Counted from the stretch's first letter, positions 14,549-23,602 are shown. The stretch: DNA of 25,056 bases from JALYJG01 sp033763555 (GCA_033763555.1 JANRKK010000023.1:1-25056); one strand, 5' to 3'. Notes: a model not told the origin generated them from the letters alone. A program made the numbers and translations.

Positions 14549-15454
14549 ATGTTCAAACGTTTTGTTGTGCTGGCCGTTCTGCTGGCTGGCTTTATGCCCC
14601 ATGCTGCACTGGCTTGTGCCTGTGGCTGTGGCGTGTTCGAGGCTGGCACGGGAAGCCTGTTTCCTACCAGTGAAGGCGGAACGGTCTGGCTCGAATACGA
14701 CTATATGAACCAGAACCAGAAAATCACCGGAGGCGATGGTCATAATCACGACGAGAAAATCCGTACCGACTTCGTCACGGCGGGCGGACAGTACATGTTT
14801 AACCGCAGCTGGGGCATTAATGTGCAGGTTCCGGTCTGGAACCGTTATCTCGATACCATCGACCATGATGACGGGCTGCTGAGCTTTGAGCATGCCGATC
14901 TTGGGGATATTCGCCTGCGCGGTATCTACACCGGGTTCTTTGACGATATGTCCACCGGAGTAACCTTCGGTCTAAAACTGCCGACAGGCGATTTCAACTA
15001 TCCGAATTTCGAGCGCGACACTCAAATTGGCACAGGCAGCACGGATATCCTGCTGGGCGCCTATCACCGCCGGAACCTGACGGATGATGCCATGTATGAC
15101 TGGTTTATCAACGGCCAATGGCAACACGCCATATCCATTCAGGATGATTTCCGTCCCGGTGATGAATTTAACATCGGTACAGGCGTTTCCTATAACGGCC
15201 TATCGTTTGGCAGCGCAGGCACTCTCTCACCGATTGTCCAGGCGGTGCTGTCGCATAAACTGGAAAACACAGGCGCGAACGCCCATTCGGAAAATAGCGG
15301 CTACACCAACCTGATGGTGGGGCCGGGCTTGGAATACAACATCAACAATGTCCGTCTGTATGGCGACATTCTGTTTCCCGTGATGCAGAATGTGAATGGC
15401 ACACAGCTCGTTGCACCGCTGATGTTCAAATTCATCATGGCGTACAACTTCTAG
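14549..15454 (+). CDS. Outer-membrane beta-barrel protein with N-terminal CxCxCG motif
   Basis: The start is set by AGGAG at 14538-14542 ahead of ATG 14549 (301 residues); upstream frame residues are not needed. A signal peptide (1-22, ending HAALA) is followed immediately by CACGCGVF, three cysteines in five residues, unusual at a mature N-terminus. The site is not a good lipobox because Leu is at -2, not -3. The rest alternates polar and aromatic residues as in barrel strands (VWLEYDYM, QYMFNRSWGINVQVP, TFGLKLPTGDFNY, YGDILFPVM) and ends in Phe (FIMAYNF), the usual barrel-assembly signal. A GDGHNHDEK loop adds histidines. Metal binding or a disulfide role is inferred from the cysteines and from the TlpA-like neighbour. 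Confidence 0.75.
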   Translation: MFKRFVVLAVLLAGFMPHAALACACGCGVFEAGTGSLFPTSEGGTVWLEYDYMNQNQKITGGDGHNHDEKIRTDFVTAGGQYMFNRSWGINVQVPVWNRYLDTIDHDDGLLSFEHADLGDIRLRGIYTGFFDDMSTGVTFGLKLPTGDFNYPNFERDTQIGTGSTDILLGAYHRRNLTDDAMYDWFINGQWQHAISIQDDFRPGDEFNIGTGVSYNGLSFGSAGTLSPIVQAVLSHKLENTGANAHSENSGYTNLMVGPGLEYNINNVRLYGDILFPVMQNVNGTQLVAPLMFKFIMAYNF

Positions 15455-15483
15455 GGCATCTTCAAAACGGCCGGGACATACAT

Positions 15484-15990
15484 ATGGTTCGATACAAAAA
15501 TAACCGTCTGTCTGTCCTGGCTTTGTGCCTGTTCATCCTGTTTATGTCATCGGCTCATGCGGCCATGGAAATCGGCCAGCCTGCCCCACCGCTGATCGTA
15601 ACAACGATTGAAGGAAAGATTTTTGATCTCAGCGCCCAGCGCGGCAAGGTCGCCATCGTCCATTTCTGGGCCACATGGTGCCCGGAATGCCGCGTTGAGA
15701 TGCCTGCCCTTGCAGGTTTTTACCGCACCCATCATGACAGGAGCATTGAGCTTGTCGGCATCAGCATCGAGCGTGACCGAAACAAAGTTGCCGATTTCAT
15801 GAAAGATTTCGGTTTTCCAGCGGCCGTGCAAAGTGAAATTACAACCAGCGGTTTTGACAATCCGCGCTTTATACCCGTTACTTACATCTTCGATAAAAAT
15901 GGCATTTTGCGCGCGCGGTTGACCCCTCAGACCGGGATACTGACCGAGGGTATGTTGGCCAAAATCGTCCAGCCCCTTTTAATAAAGTAA
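15484..15990 (+). CDS. TlpA/ResA-like periplasmic thioredoxin
   Basis: This 168-residue protein has a signal peptide or N-terminal anchor (1-27, LALCLFILFMSSAHA) followed by an AhpC/TSA-redoxin thioredoxin fold: IGQPAPPLIVTTIEGK (30-45), the active site FWATWCPEC (C66 and C69), ELVGISIERDRNKVADFMKDFGFP, and the cis-proline strand FIPVTYIFDKNG (P131). Proteins of this type reduce disulfides in the periplasm, for example in cytochrome c or copper-site assembly. It starts 29 nt after the barrel gene, so the probable client is the cysteine motif of that protein. A terminator follows. Confidence 0.9.
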   Translation: MVRYKNNRLSVLALCLFILFMSSAHAAMEIGQPAPPLIVTTIEGKIFDLSAQRGKVAIVHFWATWCPECRVEMPALAGFYRTHHDRSIELVGISIERDRNKVADFMKDFGFPAAVQSEITTSGFDNPRFIPVTYIFDKNGILRARLTPQTGILTEGMLAKIVQPLLIK

Positions 15991-16005
15991 ACAGCGCTTA
16001 TATAA

Positions 16006-16040
16006 AAAACCCTTGTAAATTCAGCTTCTTAAAGGGTTTT
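16006..16040 (+). terminator. Intrinsic terminator of the TlpA-like gene cluster
   Basis: AAAACCCTTGTAA (16006-16018) pairs with TTAAAGGGTTTT (16029-16040) over 12 bp with a single bulged G, and the loop is 10 nt. A T-tract is contained in the end of the descending arm. It lies 15 nt after the TAA of the TlpA-like gene and ahead of topA. Confidence 0.6.
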
Positions 16041-16112
16041 CATTGACGAAAACCTCAGGAAATGCGCATTCTCTGCGGCTTTCACGCAAGAATCGACCGT
16101 CAGGACAGGCTC

Positions 16113-18788
16113 GTGGCCCAAAAAATCGTCGTTGTTGAATCGCCTGCCAAGGCGAAAACCATCAATAAATATCTCGGCAGTGACTATACGGTTCTGGCGT
16201 CCTACGGCCATATCCGCGATTTGCCGCCGAAGGATGGTTCCGTCCGCCCGGATGAGGATTTCGCCATGGATTGGGAGTTGGGCGAACGCGCCAGCAAGCC
16301 CGTGGGTGAAATCAGCAAGGCTGTCAAAGGCGCGGAAGCCATCTTCCTCGCAACCGACCCTGACCGCGAAGGCGAGGCCATTGCGTGGCATATTCAGGAA
16401 GTCCTGAATGAAAAAGGCCTGTCGAAGAAAATTCCGGTCAAGCGCATCGCCTTCAACGAAATCACCAAGCAGACCGTGCTGGACGCCATCAAGAATCCGC
16501 GCGAGATCGACAAGGATCTGGTTGATGCCTATATGGCGCGCCGCGCTCTGGATTATCTGGTCGGCTTTTCGCTATCCCCTATTTTGTGGCGGAAACTTCC
16601 GGGCGCAAAATCGGCGGGCCGCGTGCAATCCGTCGCGTTGCGTCTGATTTGCGAACGCGAATCCGAAATCGAAAAATTCAAGCCGCAGGAATTCTGGTCG
16701 ATCGAAGCCGTGTTCACGACATCCGGCGGGGCGCAAATCCCTGCCCGCTTGACGCATCTCGATGGCAAGAAGCTTGATAAATTCGCCATTCAGACGGAAG
16801 CCGAGGCGCAAGCCGCACTGCTCGTCCTCAGCCAATTGTCGTGGAAGGTCGGTGGCGTTGAAAAGAAACAATCGCGCCGCAATCCCTATCCACCCTTCAC
16901 GACTTCGACGCTGCAACAGGAAGCTTCGCGCAAGCTCGGTCTCGGCGCAACGCGCACCATGCGTACAGCGCAGGGGCTCTATGAAGGCGTCGATATTGGC
17001 GGCGAAGCGGTTGGTCTGATTACTTATATGCGTACGGACGGCGTATCACTTTCTGTCGATGCCATTGCTAGCGCGCGTGATGTTATCGGCCGGGATTTTG
17101 GCAAGGACTACCTGCCCGCCGAACCACGGGTTTACAAAAAAACCGCCAAGAACGCGCAGGAAGCGCACGAAGCCATTCGCCCGACAGACATGAACCGGAC
17201 GCCAGAAGCCGTTGCCAAATATCTCGATGGTGAGGCGCTGAAACTCTATACGCTCATCTGGCAACGTACGATGGCTTCGCAGATGTCGAGCGCCGTACTT
17301 GACCAGGTCGCCGTCGATATCGCTGGCAGCGGCAACAAAGCCGTGTTCCGCGCCACAGGCTCGGTTGTCGTTTTCGACGGCTGGCTGAAAGTCTATCAGG
17401 AAGTCGATGATGACGAGAAAAAGCCGGATGACGACGGCTATGGTAATGTCCGCCTGCCTGCGGTGAATGAAAACGACCCGCTGAACAAAAAAGAGATCAA
17501 GCCGGAGCAACATTTCACCCAGCCGCCGCCGCGCTACAGCGAAGCCAGCCTTGTAAAAAAGCTGGAAGAGTTGGGCATCGGACGCCCCTCCACTTACGCC
17601 AGCATCATGCAGGTGCTGCAGGATCGCAATTATGTGCGCCTCGACCGCAAACGCTTTATTCCTGAAGATCGCGGACGTATCGTTACGGCTTTTCTTGAGA
17701 ATTTCTTTGGTCATTACGTCGAATATGACTTCACCGCCGATCTGGAAGGAAAGCTGGATGATATTTCCGGCGGCAAAATCGACTGGAAGAAAGTCCTGCG
17801 CCAGTTCTGGACCGATTTCTCGGGGGCGATCGACCAGACCAAGGATTTGAAAATCTCCAACGTCATCGATGCGCTGGACGAAGCGCTCGGCCCGCATTTC
17901 TTCCCACCACAGCTGGATGGCAGCGACCCGCGCCAGTGTCTGGTCTGCAAAACAGGCCGCCTTGGCCTAAAACTTGGTCGCTATGGCGCCTTCCTGGGCT
18001 GCTCCAACTATCCGGAATGCCGCAACACGCGTCCGCTGGCCGTCACAGGCAGCGGCAATGACAATGCGCCACAGATGCAAGGCCCGCGCGAACTGGGGCC
18101 TGATCCTGTCAGCGGTTTGCCTGTTTCCGTGCGCGTTGGCCCCTACGGCGCCTATGCCCAGCTTGGCCCCGCGCCGATGGCGGTTCAGCCGGAAGTGCAG
18201 CAAGTCGATGACGGCAAAGCAAAAAAGAAGAAAAAGAAAAAATCGGATGCGCCCAAACCGAAACGCGCATCGCTGCTAAAAGGCATGGACCCGAACATCA
18301 TCGATCTGAAAACAGCGTTGAAGCTTCTCAACATGCCACGCGAAGTCGGGAAGCACCCGGAGACGGGCGAGATGATCACCGCCAATCTGGGACGCTTTGG
18401 CCCCTATCTGCGAATGGGCACGCAATCCAAGAACTTGCCGCCGGACGATGATGTTCTGAATATCGGTTTGAACCGCGCCGTTGTGCTGCTGGCCGAACCG
18501 AGCAAGGGCGGCAACCGCCCGCAGCGCGTCGCTGGAAAGCCACTCGGCGAACATCCGGAAGACGGTAAGGCCGTCACACTGAACAGCGGCCGTTTCGGGC
18601 CTTATGTGAAGTGGGGCAAGCTGATGGCCACAGTCACGAAATCCTATGATCCGGAAAATCTTACGCTCGCCGAAGCGATTGAAATTCTCAATGCCAAGGC
18701 AGAAAAAATGGCATCCGGCGGCGGCAAACCCGCCAAGGCTGCAAAAGCAGCGAAACCCACAAAAGCAAAAAAGAGCAAAGCGTCGTAA
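16113..18788 (+). CDS. topA: DNA topoisomerase I
   Basis: This type IA enzyme relaxes negative supercoils. A GTG at 16113, preceded by CAGGACAGG, gives 891 residues beginning VAQKIVVVESPAKAKTINKYLG, which fits the family start; ATG at 16062 would add 17. The TOPRIM domain has the acidic FLATDPDREGEAIAWH motif, and the catalytic Tyr is in ITYMRTDG (about residue 305). A single Cys4 zinc ribbon (C609, C612, C630, C636) is followed by three TopA C-terminal repeats of the GRFGPY type (VGPYGAY, GRFGPYLRMG, GRFGPYVKWG). A poly-Lys linker (KAKKKKKKKS) lies between repeats 1 and 2, and the C-terminus is a Lys/Ala tail likely to grip DNA. It converges on fabF with a 16-nt gap. Confidence 0.96.
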   Translation: MAQKIVVVESPAKAKTINKYLGSDYTVLASYGHIRDLPPKDGSVRPDEDFAMDWELGERASKPVGEISKAVKGAEAIFLATDPDREGEAIAWHIQEVLNEKGLSKKIPVKRIAFNEITKQTVLDAIKNPREIDKDLVDAYMARRALDYLVGFSLSPILWRKLPGAKSAGRVQSVALRLICERESEIEKFKPQEFWSIEAVFTTSGGAQIPARLTHLDGKKLDKFAIQTEAEAQAALLVLSQLSWKVGGVEKKQSRRNPYPPFTTSTLQQEASRKLGLGATRTMRTAQGLYEGVDIGGEAVGLITYMRTDGVSLSVDAIASARDVIGRDFGKDYLPAEPRVYKKTAKNAQEAHEAIRPTDMNRTPEAVAKYLDGEALKLYTLIWQRTMASQMSSAVLDQVAVDIAGSGNKAVFRATGSVVVFDGWLKVYQEVDDDEKKPDDDGYGNVRLPAVNENDPLNKKEIKPEQHFTQPPPRYSEASLVKKLEELGIGRPSTYASIMQVLQDRNYVRLDRKRFIPEDRGRIVTAFLENFFGHYVEYDFTADLEGKLDDISGGKIDWKKVLRQFWTDFSGAIDQTKDLKISNVIDALDEALGPHFFPPQLDGSDPRQCLVCKTGRLGLKLGRYGAFLGCSNYPECRNTRPLAVTGSGNDNAPQMQGPRELGPDPVSGLPVSVRVGPYGAYAQLGPAPMAVQPEVQQVDDGKAKKKKKKKSDAPKPKRASLLKGMDPNIIDLKTALKLLNMPREVGKHPETGEMITANLGRFGPYLRMGTQSKNLPPDDDVLNIGLNRAVVLLAEPSKGGNRPQRVAGKPLGEHPEDGKAVTLNSGRFGPYVKWGKLMATVTKSYDPENLTLAEAIEILNAKAEKMASGGGKPAKAAKAAKPTKAKKSKAS

Positions 18789-18804
18789 CAAATACGGGCG
18801 ACAC

Positions 18805-20067
18805 TTAATCGATAGCCTTAAAAATCACGCTCGCGTTGGTGCCACCGAAACCGAAGGAATTCGACAAAGCGGCGCGGACTTTTTTCTGTTTCGCCTTATG
18901 CGGCACAAGATCGATGCCTGTGCAACTTTCGGACGGATTGTCGAGATTCAGGGTCGGCGGAACAACGCTGTCATTCATGGCCTTGATGGAATAAATCGCT
19001 TCCACCGCACCCGCTGCGCCAAGCAAATGCCCAACAGCAGATTTGGTTGAGGACATCGACACCTTCTCCGAAGCCGAGCCAAGCAAACGCTTGACTGCCT
19101 TCAATTCAATTTCGTCACCCACAGGCGTCGATGTCCCATGCGAATTAATATAGTCGATCTGGTCGGGATTCATCTTGGCATGGCCAAGCGCCATCTTCAT
19201 GGCGCGGTAGCCACCATTGCCGTCTTCGACAGGCGAGGTCATGTGATAGGCATCGCCTGACAAGCCATAGCCAACGACTTCGGCATAAATCTTCGCGCCA
19301 CGCTTTTTGGCATGTTCATATTCTTCAAGAATGAGCATGCCAGCGCCTTCGCCCATAACAAAACCATCGCGGTCTTTGTCATAGGGGCGGGAAGCCTTGG
19401 ATGGTATGTCGTTGAAATTCGTGGACAGCGCGCGCAAAGCGCAGAACCCGGCAATGCCAATGCGGCAGATGGAGGCTTCGGTGCCTCCGGCAATCATGAG
19501 GTCAGCATCGCCGAACATAATCAGCCGCGCGGCATCGCCGATCGCATGCGCGCCCGTAGCGCAGGCTGTAACAACCGCATGGTTCGGGCCACGGAAATCA
19601 TGCAGGATGGAAACCTGGCCCGACGCCAGATTCACAAGGCTGCGCGGAATGAAAAAGGGCGATACGCGACGCGGGCCTTTTTCGTGCAGCACAATAGAAG
19701 TTTCGTAAATTTCGTTCAGGCCGCCGATACCCGAACCGATCATGACACCTGCGCGTTCCTTGGCCTCATCCGTGGCGGGCTTGTACCCGCTGTCCTTGAC
19801 CGCCTCATCCGCGGCCGCGATGGCGTAATGGATGAAGGTGTCCATTTTTTTCTGTTCTTTGGGTTCAATATAGCGGTCGGGATTAAACTCGCCTGGCCCA
19901 TCGCCGCGCGGAATCTGGCCCGCAACCTGGCACGGTATATCCGATGGGTCGAAATGAGTGATGCGGCCAAAGCCGTTTTCACCCGCAATCAAACGGCGCC
20001 AGTTGACGTCAACGCCGACGCCCAATGGCGAAATCATGCCCATGCCTGTAACGACGACTCTTCTCAT
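18805..20067 (-). CDS. fabF: 3-oxoacyl-[acyl-carrier-protein] synthase II
   Basis: FabF condenses malonyl-ACP with acyl-ACP in fatty-acid elongation. The 420-residue protein has the KAS II catalytic triad Cys-His-His: C169 (VVTACATGAH), H310 (YINSHGTSTPVGD) and H347 (SAVGHLLGAAGAVEA). It begins MRRVVVTGMGMISPLG and ends LSNSFGFGGTNASVIFK. AAGGA precedes the ATG. It follows acpP by 66 nt on the same strand, the usual acpP-fabF order, but fabG and fabD are not upstream; a second ACP gene is. Confidence 0.97.
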   Translation of the reverse strand: MRRVVVTGMGMISPLGVGVDVNWRRLIAGENGFGRITHFDPSDIPCQVAGQIPRGDGPGEFNPDRYIEPKEQKKMDTFIHYAIAAADEAVKDSGYKPATDEAKERAGVMIGSGIGGLNEIYETSIVLHEKGPRRVSPFFIPRSLVNLASGQVSILHDFRGPNHAVVTACATGAHAIGDAARLIMFGDADLMIAGGTEASICRIGIAGFCALRALSTNFNDIPSKASRPYDKDRDGFVMGEGAGMLILEEYEHAKKRGAKIYAEVVGYGLSGDAYHMTSPVEDGNGGYRAMKMALGHAKMNPDQIDYINSHGTSTPVGDEIELKAVKRLLGSASEKVSMSSTKSAVGHLLGAAGAVEAIYSIKAMNDSVVPPTLNLDNPSESCTGIDLVPHKAKQKKVRAALSNSFGFGGTNASVIFKAID

Positions 20068-20090
20068 GAATCCTTATTACCACGGGCAGC

Positions 20091-20112
20091 GCCCCCGCGA
20101 AAGCAGGGCCCC
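20091..20112. repeat. Degenerate REP-like hairpin between acpP and fabF
   Basis: GCCCCCGC-GAAA-GCAGGGC (20091-20109) keeps the GAAA tetraloop and GC-rich stem of the element at 369-395 but with mismatches. It sits in the 66-nt acpP-fabF gap and could set differing mRNA stability for the two genes. Confidence 0.45.
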
Positions 20113-20133
20113 ATCACCGGATGATGCTTCAGG

Positions 20134-20373
20134 TTAAGCCGCTTTTTTCTGATTGATGTAGTCAATCGCATCCTTGACGGTAGCGATCTTTTCCGCGGCG
20201 TCATCGGGGATTTCGACGCCAAATTCTTCTTCAAAAGCCATGACGAGCTCGACCGTATCCAGGCTGTCCGCGCCCAGATCGTCGATGAAACTGGCATTGT
20301 CGGTGACTTTGGCCGCATCAACGCCCAAATGTTCCACAACGATCTTCTTCACACGTTCTGCGATATCACTCAT
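20134..20373 (-). CDS. acpP: Acyl carrier protein
   Basis: The 79-residue start at ATG 20373 (GGAGGAAGCAGGA lies upstream) fits the family; the longer frame adds 14 unneeded residues. It begins MSDIAERVKKIVVEHLGVD and carries the phosphopantetheine site FIDDLGADSLDTVEL with Ser37, then MAFEEEFGVEIPDDAAEKI. It is very acidic, as expected for the carrier of fatty-acid intermediates in the cytosol. It lies between an ACP paralogue and fabF in one minus-strand run. Confidence 0.97.
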   Translation of the reverse strand: MSDIAERVKKIVVEHLGVDAAKVTDNASFIDDLGADSLDTVELVMAFEEEFGVEIPDDAAEKIATVKDAIDYINQKKAA

Positions 20374-20423
20374 GATTCCTGCTTCCTCCGCTGCGTTACT
20401 GAAAGATAGTTTCAAGACTTACT

Positions 20424-20771
20424 TTAGGCGATTCTCAATGCATGCAAAACTCTTGCTCCTGCTTGCTTGATTGCCTCTAATTTACCTGCCCGTCTTGGGG
20501 CGTCTTCATTCGTATAAGCTAAATCATCAACAAACTCAGGCTTATGTCCTCTCACACATTCGATTAAACCGCCAACTGTTTGTATGCCCGGCCCTTCATC
20601 ATTCGTAATTTCAATACCAAATGCCTCTTCAGCTTCCGCCACAATTTCTAGAATATCTAAACTGTCTGCACCAAGATCGTCATAAAACTTGCTTTGAAGA
20701 GTCACTTCATCTCGAGCAAGAGCAAACTGCTCCTCAACAATGCTTCTTATACGCCTTTCAATACCGTCCAT
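20424..20771 (-). CDS. Second acyl carrier protein with C-terminal extension
   Basis: From ATG 20771 (GGGAG upstream at about 8 nt) it has 115 residues. The ACP core is clear: MDGIERRIRSIVEEQFAL, FYDDLGADSLDILEIVAEAEEAFGIEI with attachment Ser37, and a last helix TVGGLIECVRG. It is related to AcpP but differs at many positions. About 40 residues follow the core (HKPEFVDDLAYTNEDAPRRA..., ending LHALRIA), mixed acidic then basic, which normal ACPs lack. The gene is more AT-rich and uses different codons from acpP 50 nt downstream. It may serve a special acyl chain, or a partner enzyme encoded elsewhere; it is not AcpXL by any feature that I can see. Confidence 0.9.
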   Translation of the reverse strand: MDGIERRIRSIVEEQFALARDEVTLQSKFYDDLGADSLDILEIVAEAEEAFGIEITNDEGPGIQTVGGLIECVRGHKPEFVDDLAYTNEDAPRRAGKLEAIKQAGARVLHALRIA

Positions 20772-20887
20772 AATATGTCTCCCTGCCGTAGCTCTACAGG
20801 CTGAATCAGCCCCGGCACGAAGGTTCTTCTCTATTCTTTGGGCCTGTCTCTGTCCAGAAGAAAGAGAAATGCCCCACAATCGTCACC

Positions 20888-20911
20888 TAAGCCTATGAAA
20901 AGGCTTATAAT
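20888..20911 (+). promoter_or_regulatory. Inverted repeat overlapping a perfect -10 hexamer
   Basis: TAAGCC (20888-20893) and GGCTTA (20902-20907) form a 6-bp inverted repeat with an 8-nt spacer. TATAAT (20906-20911) overlaps its right arm on the plus strand. No good -35 is present at 17 nt (TCACCT). The site lies between the divergent second ACP gene and the ABC exporter, 81 nt before the latter's ATG, and may be an operator. Confidence 0.3.
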
Positions 20912-20992
20912 TTCTTGAATCTGGCATTGGTTTCCGGCATGCTGTAGGCATGTCTTTCCTTTGAAAATTCAAGGCGTTAAACAACAAGTCTG

Positions 20993-22798
20993 ATGCTCAA
21001 AATCGATTCTCTTTCCCGCAGCCCGCAGCACCGGGCAGAAATCGGCGTTTTGCGCCAATTGGGGCCCTATCTGGCGCCCTATAAATTGGCCATCACAGGC
21101 GCCGCTGCCGCCCTGCTTATTTCAGGTGTAACGGTCCTGAGCATCGTTAAGGGTGTGAGCAGCGTCATCGACAAGGGTTTTGAAGCCAAAGACCCCGCTA
21201 TGCTGAATTATTCGCTGTTTGGCCTTTTGGTTGCGATCATTATTTTGTCGCTTGCGACCTATTCGCGCTACTCGCTGGTCTCATGGCTGGGCGAACGGGT
21301 TGTCTCCGATCTGCGGCGCGCCGCTTATAATCACCTTCTCACGCTCAGCCCGGTTTTTTTTGAAAGCACGCGCAGCGGGGATATTCTTTCACGCTTCTCG
21401 GTCGATGCAGGCATCCTGCAGGCGCTGATCGGTTCTTCAGTGTCTATCGCTCTGCGCAACTGCGTAATGCTGATCGGTGGCGTTCTTATGATGCTGCTAA
21501 CCAGCGCGAAGCTGACGGGCCTTGTCCTGCTGGGCATTCCTCTCGTCGTCGCGCCGATTGTTTTTCTGGGCCGCCGCGTGCGGCGCCTGTCACGCGCCAC
21601 GCAGGAATGCGTTGCCGATGTTAGTGCTTCGGCTGAGGAAACCATACATGGCATCCGCACTGTGCAGGCCTTCAGCCATGAAAATATCAGCCGCCAGGAA
21701 TTCAACAGCCATGTGGAAACCGCCACACGCGCCGCCACGCGCCACATCCGCACACGCGCGATTTTGTCGGCAAGTGTTATTTTTCTGGTGTTTTCGGCCA
21801 TTGGCCTTGTGATGTGGGTCGGCGGACATGATGTGCTGAACCGCCATATCACGCCAGGACAACTTTCCGCTTTCGTCGGCTATGCCATTCTTGCCGCCGG
21901 GGCAGTTGGTTCAATCAGCGAGATTATCGGCGATCTGCATCGCGCAACGGGCGCAACGGAACGTATTTTTGACCTTCTGGCAGTCCAACCGCTGATCACC
22001 GCGCCTGCCAATCCGGTTTCCTTGCCTGCGCCGCGCGGCTCTCTGGCTTTCGAGCATGTGAACTTCGCCTATTCCGCACGGCCGAACCAGCCAGCCCTGC
22101 AGGATGTTTCTTTTATCATTCAGCCGGGCGAACGGGTGGCTATTGTTGGCCCCAGCGGCGCGGGCAAAACAACTCTGTTCCAGCTGGCCCTACGTTTCTA
22201 TGACCCACAGAAAGGCGCCGTCCTTCTGGATGGCATCGACATCAAGGCCGCCGACCCGCAGGCCGTGCGCACGCGCATCGGCATTGTGCCGCAAGACCCG
22301 GTGATTTTCTCGACCAATGCCTGGCACAATATCGGTTATGGCGACCCGAAAGCCTCGCACGATGAAATCCGCACCGCTGCACGCGCCGCGCATGCGGATG
22401 AATTTCTATCTGCACTGCCGAACGGCTATGAAACCTATCTCGGTGAAAAAGGCGTACGCCTGTCGGGCGGACAGAAACAGCGCGTTGCCATCGCCCGCGC
22501 CATTTTGCGCAATCCGCCGCTGCTGCTGCTTGATGAAGCCACATCGGCACTGGACGCAGAAAGCGAACGGCTTGTGCAGGCCGCACTGGACGGATTGATG
22601 AAAGACCGCACGACCCTGATCATCGCCCACCGTTTGGCAACCGTGATCAATGCCGACCGTATTCTGGTTATGGATGAAGGCCGCATCGTGGCAACCGGAA
22701 CGCACCAAAGCTTGATTGCCCAGGGCGGCCTCTACGCCCGGCTGGCGCAACTGCAGTTCGAGACGCCGGAGAAGATGGCTGTAAGGGTGGCGGGTTGA
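20993..22798 (+). CDS. MsbA-related ABC exporter (fused membrane and ATPase domains)
   Basis: This 601-residue half transporter acts as a homodimer in the inner membrane. An N-terminal transmembrane domain of about six helices (roughly 30-310) is followed by a nucleotide-binding domain: Walker A GPSGAGKTT (386-394), Q-loop IGIVPQDPVIF, signature LSGGQKQRVAIARA, Walker B LLLLDEATSALD and switch His in IIAHRLATV. It resembles the MsbA-related family (TIGR02204) of alphaproteobacteria; substrate is unknown, lipid or a hydrophobic compound being most likely. A sole msbA-type lipid A flippase role is not shown by the sequence. It is alone on the plus strand between convergent hypothetical and divergent ACP genes. 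Confidence 0.93.
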   Translation: MLKIDSLSRSPQHRAEIGVLRQLGPYLAPYKLAITGAAAALLISGVTVLSIVKGVSSVIDKGFEAKDPAMLNYSLFGLLVAIIILSLATYSRYSLVSWLGERVVSDLRRAAYNHLLTLSPVFFESTRSGDILSRFSVDAGILQALIGSSVSIALRNCVMLIGGVLMMLLTSAKLTGLVLLGIPLVVAPIVFLGRRVRRLSRATQECVADVSASAEETIHGIRTVQAFSHENISRQEFNSHVETATRAATRHIRTRAILSASVIFLVFSAIGLVMWVGGHDVLNRHITPGQLSAFVGYAILAAGAVGSISEIIGDLHRATGATERIFDLLAVQPLITAPANPVSLPAPRGSLAFEHVNFAYSARPNQPALQDVSFIIQPGERVAIVGPSGAGKTTLFQLALRFYDPQKGAVLLDGIDIKAADPQAVRTRIGIVPQDPVIFSTNAWHNIGYGDPKASHDEIRTAARAAHADEFLSALPNGYETYLGEKGVRLSGGQKQRVAIARAILRNPPLLLLDEATSALDAESERLVQAALDGLMKDRTTLIIAHRLATVINADRILVMDEGRIVATGTHQSLIAQGGLYARLAQLQFETPEKMAVRVAG

Positions 22799-22803
22799 TC
22801 TGT

Positions 22804-23571
22804 CTAGTGTGACCAATAATGGGGCTCAACCCACCCTAAACTCACTCTTGGCATTGATGTTTCAACGCGACAAGGTTCATCTTTATCATCTCTCTCGAGG
22901 TAAAGTATTTTATCAACCGGAACAAGGGTATCTTTGCCAAAATAGTCCTTGCCATAAACATGCCCACTAACCCGCACACCAACACTTGGGTATACTTCTT
23001 GGGTTGTTTGATTGCCATTAGGCAAAATGTCAGCTTTAACTGTTACAGTATAAACGTAAGGCTGCACCTTTATCGTGAGTTCCGTACCATCCTCACGAAT
23101 TAATCTATGCTCTCCGTTGTTGCTATAGATAAATGATGTACAGCTAATCCGATTAACTTCGTTTGATACTATTTTATCAACGGGCGCAGCTGAACGTGGA
23201 TAGGTTTGATTTCCAAACCACGACATAAAACATGTAGTACCGACAGCCATAACGGGCATAAACCATACGCTAGGAAATGATTTTCTATGCCTATCGGCTC
23301 TTTCCCCTACAGTGCCTTGGCGTGTGAGGGCCAAAGCAGTCATTCCCATTGCTGTACCACCAAGGACGTATTGAACTGCAGGAATCGCATTGAACCAGCC
23401 CACTGCAGCAGCCCCTGCCGCAAGTCCAAAATCAAGCGTCAACGCGCCAAAGCGGAAAGCATAGCGGCCTTCGCCCTGACCAAGCGGTTCTAATGAGAGA
23501 TACTGACGAACAAAACGCTTGGCACGTTGGTAAATGGTTAAATGGGCTGCTTCAGCAAATGCCTGTTCCAT
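22804..23571 (-). CDS. Hypothetical membrane protein
   Basis: I do not recognise this 255-residue protein. The start is firm: GGGAGGT lies 5 nt before the ATG. A soluble N-terminus (1-40) is followed by two hydrophobic segments (about 43-82, Gly/Ala-rich) and a third (about 100-120), then a C-terminal beta-rich domain (about 125-255; YVYTVTVKADILPNGN, VGVRVSGHVYGKDYFG) with two cysteines (about 144 and 237) that could form a disulfide if exported. The gene is slightly AT-rich against its neighbours. It follows tig on the same strand in the place where clpP often stands. Confidence 0.75.
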   Translation of the reverse strand: MEQAFAEAAHLTIYQRAKRFVRQYLSLEPLGQGEGRYAFRFGALTLDFGLAAGAAAVGWFNAIPAVQYVLGGTAMGMTALALTRQGTVGERADRHRKSFPSVWFMPVMAVGTTCFMSWFGNQTYPRSAAPVDKIVSNEVNRISCTSFIYSNNGEHRLIREDGTELTIKVQPYVYTVTVKADILPNGNQTTQEVYPSVGVRVSGHVYGKDYFGKDTLVPVDKILYLERDDKDEPCRVETSMPRVSLGWVEPHYWSH

Positions 23572-23602
23572 AAATACCTCCCTAAAATTGAGTGCCGGGA
23601 GA

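Noticed and set aside
17046..17897. 283-residue open frame on the minus strand within topA
   Set aside because: Antisense to conserved topA sequence, with no motif.
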